Assembly: GCA_963575745.1 (NCBI GenBank)
Contig: CAUYUJ010020727.1
Location: forward strand, 651,501 to 715,500
DNA: 64,000 nucleotides
Origin: Prorocentrum cordatum
Taxonomy: Eukaryota > Sar > Dinophyceae > Prorocentrales > Prorocentraceae
Direction of reading: 5' to 3'
Below, one piece after another: positions 61,619 through 64,000 of this stretch. Below the pieces are notes generated by a model. That model ran no database searches. It was not told the origin of the DNA and was given only the letters and a program-made list of their open reading frames with translations. Within the stretch, counting starts at the first letter, position 1. The number at the start of each line of letters is the position of its first letter. A program made the translations under genes and the position numbers.

Positions 61619-63916
61619 GTGGAGACGGAGGCGGATGCTGCAGGAGCCCCCGCCGAGGATGCATCAGGAGTTAGTGATGATGTTGAGCTCTCACCTGCAG
61701 AGGAGCTCCCATCTGGTCAAGCTGACGCACCCTCATTATCGCCTACCCCGATTTCAACACAGGCACCCGGACAAGTACAGGACAACCCTGTACCCAACTA
61801 CGAGGACTGGAACCGCGAGGAGTTTCAGCGACGCCGAGCAGTCTACAGCCCCCTCGATGACGTACCGCATTGCATTCGAGGGAGTCCACAACAAGAAGAA
61901 GCTGCCCACCGCATCGCTGGACGACAAGCCGCTCGACAAGCGGGGCAGCCTTACATCGCCAGCATCACCGATGACAGCGACCAGGGTACTACCACCAACT
62001 CCAGCTTCGCAGTAATGCTTCGTGGAGCTCGAGCTCAGAGCGAAAGGCTCAGAAAGAAGCTTCAAGACAAAGAGATCGCTTGGAAGGACATCCCCGAGGA
62101 ACACAAGCCACTCTACCGAAAAGCCATCGCCGAGCACTGGGAGGAATGGAAGAAGTTTGGTTCCGTGAAGGCGCTTTCACTGGAGGAATCTCAACAATCC
62201 CGGACCGAGAATGACAGCAACCGCTTCCTGCGGTCTCGCTTCGTGTTCCATGACAAGAATTTCAATATCCGCACCGAAGCTAAACCCGTGCCGGTGAAGG
62301 CCAAGGCTCGACTATGTGCTGGAGGACATCGTGATCCAGATCTACAGACAGGAGCTCTACGGACAGACGCTCCTACAGTGACGCGAACCAGTTCGCTACT
62401 GTTCTTTATCATGGCGGCGCGTTTCGACTGGAGCCCAGTGCGCGCCGACATCATGTCCGCGTTCATGCAGGGAAAAGAGCAGCCCAGAGACAAACCTCTT
62501 TTCGTGGAGCAGCCGCCCCAAGGTCTACCAGAACTTCAACCAGGACACGCATTACGCATTGTCAAGGGCATTTTTGGACTGGCGACTGCCCCGCGGAAGT
62601 GGTGGGCTACTCTCAAGAACGCACTGCGTAAGGTTGATCTCGTGAGCAAGGATGGCCACAAGTTCCACTTAGTTCAAAGCTTGGTGCATCCAGCTTTATT
62701 TGTGGGACATGGTTCAGACGGAACTCTGCAAGCTATTGTCTGTGACCACGTGGATGATTTACTGATTGCTTCCAGTACTCAAGCCAGCTATGGTATAATC
62801 AAGAAGCTGTTTCCGTTCGGAGGTTGGCAAGGGCTAGATTTCACCTTTTGCGCCAAGGATGTTGTCCAGCGTTCATACGGAGCAGTTCGAATGAGCCAGT
62901 CAGTATTCGCCGAGAGGCTAGAACCACTCGAGTTGACCTATGAGCGCAAACGAGATCTAGGATGCCCTGCCACTGAGATCGAGATCGCCGAGAACCGGAG
63001 CTTGATTGGCAGTTTGGGTTGGCTCGCTACGCAAACTCGACCAGACCTAGCTGCGGGAGTTTCGATGGCTCAGAGAGTGCAGAACTCGCCGACGGTGGCC
63101 GACCTGATCGAGGCGAATCGCATCGTATCCGAGGCCAAGCGTTACAATGAGACCGCCATCGCGATCCCGAAGTTGCAGGGCGAGCTCTGCATTCTAGTGT
63201 TCCATGACGCTGCGTGGGCCAACGTGGACGAGCCAGACGACAAGGTAGCCGGCACCGCCTGGTGGTGTCGACGCCGCATGCGCCCCGCCTACGCTTCGGA
63301 GGCTCCGAAGAGGCTCAAGGCTAAGAGCCGGGCGGGATTTCTACGATTCGTGGCCGAAAAGAGGATCATCCAGGACGGAGAAGGCAAGGCAGCTTTGGTT
63401 GATTGGAGGTCAGCTACAAGTCGAAGGGTATGCCGAAGCACATTTGCAGCAGAGACTATGAGTGCAGTGGATGCTATGGTAGCAGCTATTGTTATGCGCG
63501 CTTCAGTTCTTAATATTTTATTTCCGAAGATGAGTATCGACAGCATCGATCCTACTTTATGCCCGGTTCAGTGTGTAACGGACTGTGCTTCTTTATATGA
63601 TACAATTCACCGGGAAGGAGCTGTTAAACTTCCAGCTGAGCGTAGATTGGTTTTGGATTTGATCGGACTGCGAGAACTAATGGAGGACGAAGTTGTGGAA
63701 GAAGTTGCCGCAGCTACTAAATCCAAGTTGCCTTTGGCCTGGTGTCCTACTAAATATATGCTAGCCGATGCGCTACCTAACCGAATGGATGGATCGCAGA
63801 TCAGGAAGTCGATGGATGGAGTTATCATGTATCACCAAGACACCCCGCCTAAGAGCGACCACGACTCGAATGCGATGTTGAGTGCGTGGGCGACCGACTG
63901 GGAATACATGGTTTGA
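61619..63916 (+). CDS. Copia reverse transcriptase and RNase H
   Basis: 765 codons without a stop; in-frame with integrase across the triple TAA. RVT_2 motifs: VKAKARLCAGGHRDPDL, RADIMSAFMQGKEQ (catalytic Asp), IVKGIFGLATAPRKWW and VCDHVDDLLIASS (Asp-Asp pair, with His in place of the usual Tyr). The connection shows LIGSLGWLATQTRPDLAAGV. RNase H follows with VFHDAAWANVD (Asp), CRSTFAAETMSAVDAM (Glu), CVTDCASLYDTIH (Asp) and LAWCPTKYMLADALPNRM (Asp), complete. It copies element RNA into DNA in virus-like particles. This is the best preserved part of the element. Stop TGA 63914-63916. Confidence 0.92.
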   Translation: METEADAAGAPAEDASGVSDDVELSPAEELPSGQADAPSLSPTPISTQAPGQVQDNPVPNYEDWNREEFQRRRAVYSPLDDVPHCIRGSPQQEEAAHRIAGRQAARQAGQPYIASITDDSDQGTTTNSSFAVMLRGARAQSERLRKKLQDKEIAWKDIPEEHKPLYRKAIAEHWEEWKKFGSVKALSLEESQQSRTENDSNRFLRSRFVFHDKNFNIRTEAKPVPVKAKARLCAGGHRDPDLQTGALRTDAPTVTRTSSLLFFIMAARFDWSPVRADIMSAFMQGKEQPRDKPLFVEQPPQGLPELQPGHALRIVKGIFGLATAPRKWWATLKNALRKVDLVSKDGHKFHLVQSLVHPALFVGHGSDGTLQAIVCDHVDDLLIASSTQASYGIIKKLFPFGGWQGLDFTFCAKDVVQRSYGAVRMSQSVFAERLEPLELTYERKRDLGCPATEIEIAENRSLIGSLGWLATQTRPDLAAGVSMAQRVQNSPTVADLIEANRIVSEAKRYNETAIAIPKLQGELCILVFHDAAWANVDEPDDKVAGTAWWCRRRMRPAYASEAPKRLKAKSRAGFLRFVAEKRIIQDGEGKAALVDWRSATSRRVCRSTFAAETMSAVDAMVAAIVMRASVLNILFPKMSIDSIDPTLCPVQCVTDCASLYDTIHREGAVKLPAERRLVLDLIGLRELMEDEVVEEVAAATKSKLPLAWCPTKYMLADALPNRMDGSQIRKSMDGVIMYHQDTPPKSDHDSNAMLSAWATDWEYMV

Positions 63917-64000
63917 TGTATTCTTGCAGTGGACAGATATTGATAACGTGAGCCTACTATCCCTTTTTCCATATTACGAAGCCCATCGGCTGTCTGCTTA
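63917..64000. other. 3' untranslated start of the copia element
   Basis: AT-richer, no gene. The polypurine tract and 3' LTR expected here lie beyond the window. Confidence 0.5.

Larger units (their letters stand above)
56074..64000 (+). mobile_element. Ty1/copia-like LTR retrotransposon, cut by the window edge
   Basis: Order: PBS, gag with zinc knuckle, aspartic protease, integrase, reverse transcriptase, RNase H. Integrase before RT is diagnostic of Ty1/copia. The frame changes after the protease, within the integrase core, and by TAG (57401, 58885, 58951) and triple TAA (61604) stops, so this copy is probably non-autonomous. No 3' LTR is visible before 64000, and a 5' LTR start cannot be told from the triplet array. 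Confidence 0.85.

Noticed and set aside
63917-64000. 3' LTR of the copia element
   Set aside because: I found no similarity between these bases and the region before the primer-binding site; the LTR must lie outside the window.

Overview
This window is almost certainly nuclear DNA of a dinoflagellate. The strongest evidence is a perfect copy of the 21-nt dinoflagellate spliced leader (DinoSL), followed by a truncated second copy, at 8603-8638. More decayed leader relics lie just upstream of other reading frames (18189, 24640, 48877). High G+C, long triplet and purine tracts, LINE-like, DIRS-like and copia-like retroelements and a dinoflagellate-type HU-like protein agree with this. The genus cannot be told from the sequence. 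I see no bacterial genes, rRNA, tRNA or CRISPR array.

Layout. 1-1300: remnant of a DIRS-like retroelement (RNase H plus tyrosine recombinase). 1870-2204: a 200-bp tandem pair. 2205-3245: about 1 kb of CATA/CATG microsatellite. 3390-5290: decayed 3' half of a LINE pol gene. 5.3-7.4 kb: GC-rich DNA without recognisable genes. 7372-7735: a GC-rich satellite that resumes in the same orientation at 41085-43215.

The centrepiece is 7744-41020, a 33.3-kb segment that looks like one giant DNA transposon inserted into that satellite. It is bounded by about 113-bp inverted repeats (three differences), each flanked outside by the same 8-bp sequence ATCTATAT. Uninterrupted satellite units at 41.45 and 42.4 kb supply the empty-site structure. 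Inside, from left to right, are: a lower-G+C LINE island with DinoSL relics at its head, an ORF1, an endonuclease/reverse transcriptase and further ORFs (8.6-16.7 kb); a large intron-containing gene with transposase-like residues, an HMG-box-like segment and a Cys/His tail (18.2-28.0 kb); a small HU/HCc-like DNA-binding protein with its own leader relic (24.6-25.5 kb); and a large zinc-finger gene with convincing GT-AG introns (31.0-40.0 kb), one of which holds two further ORFs. All lie on the + strand.

The right part (43.2-64.0 kb) is mostly repeats: GAC, GAT and GAG/CTC triplet arrays, minisatellites, hairpins and dispersed repeats. It also holds a small AT-richer ORF behind a leader-like relic (49.0-49.4 kb), a cysteine-rich coiled-coil Gag-like ORF interrupted by one TAG (51.2-52.8 kb), and from 56.07 kb to the edge a copia-like LTR retrotransposon with PBS, Gag, protease, integrase and RT-RNase H, broken by several stops and frameshifts.

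How the genes may work together (inference): the paired terminal repeats, the 8-bp duplication, the transposase-like gene and two further DNA-binding proteins would make 7.7-41.0 kb a self-contained giant mobile element carrying nested retroelement cargo. Family recognition is from memory of motifs; no search was run.
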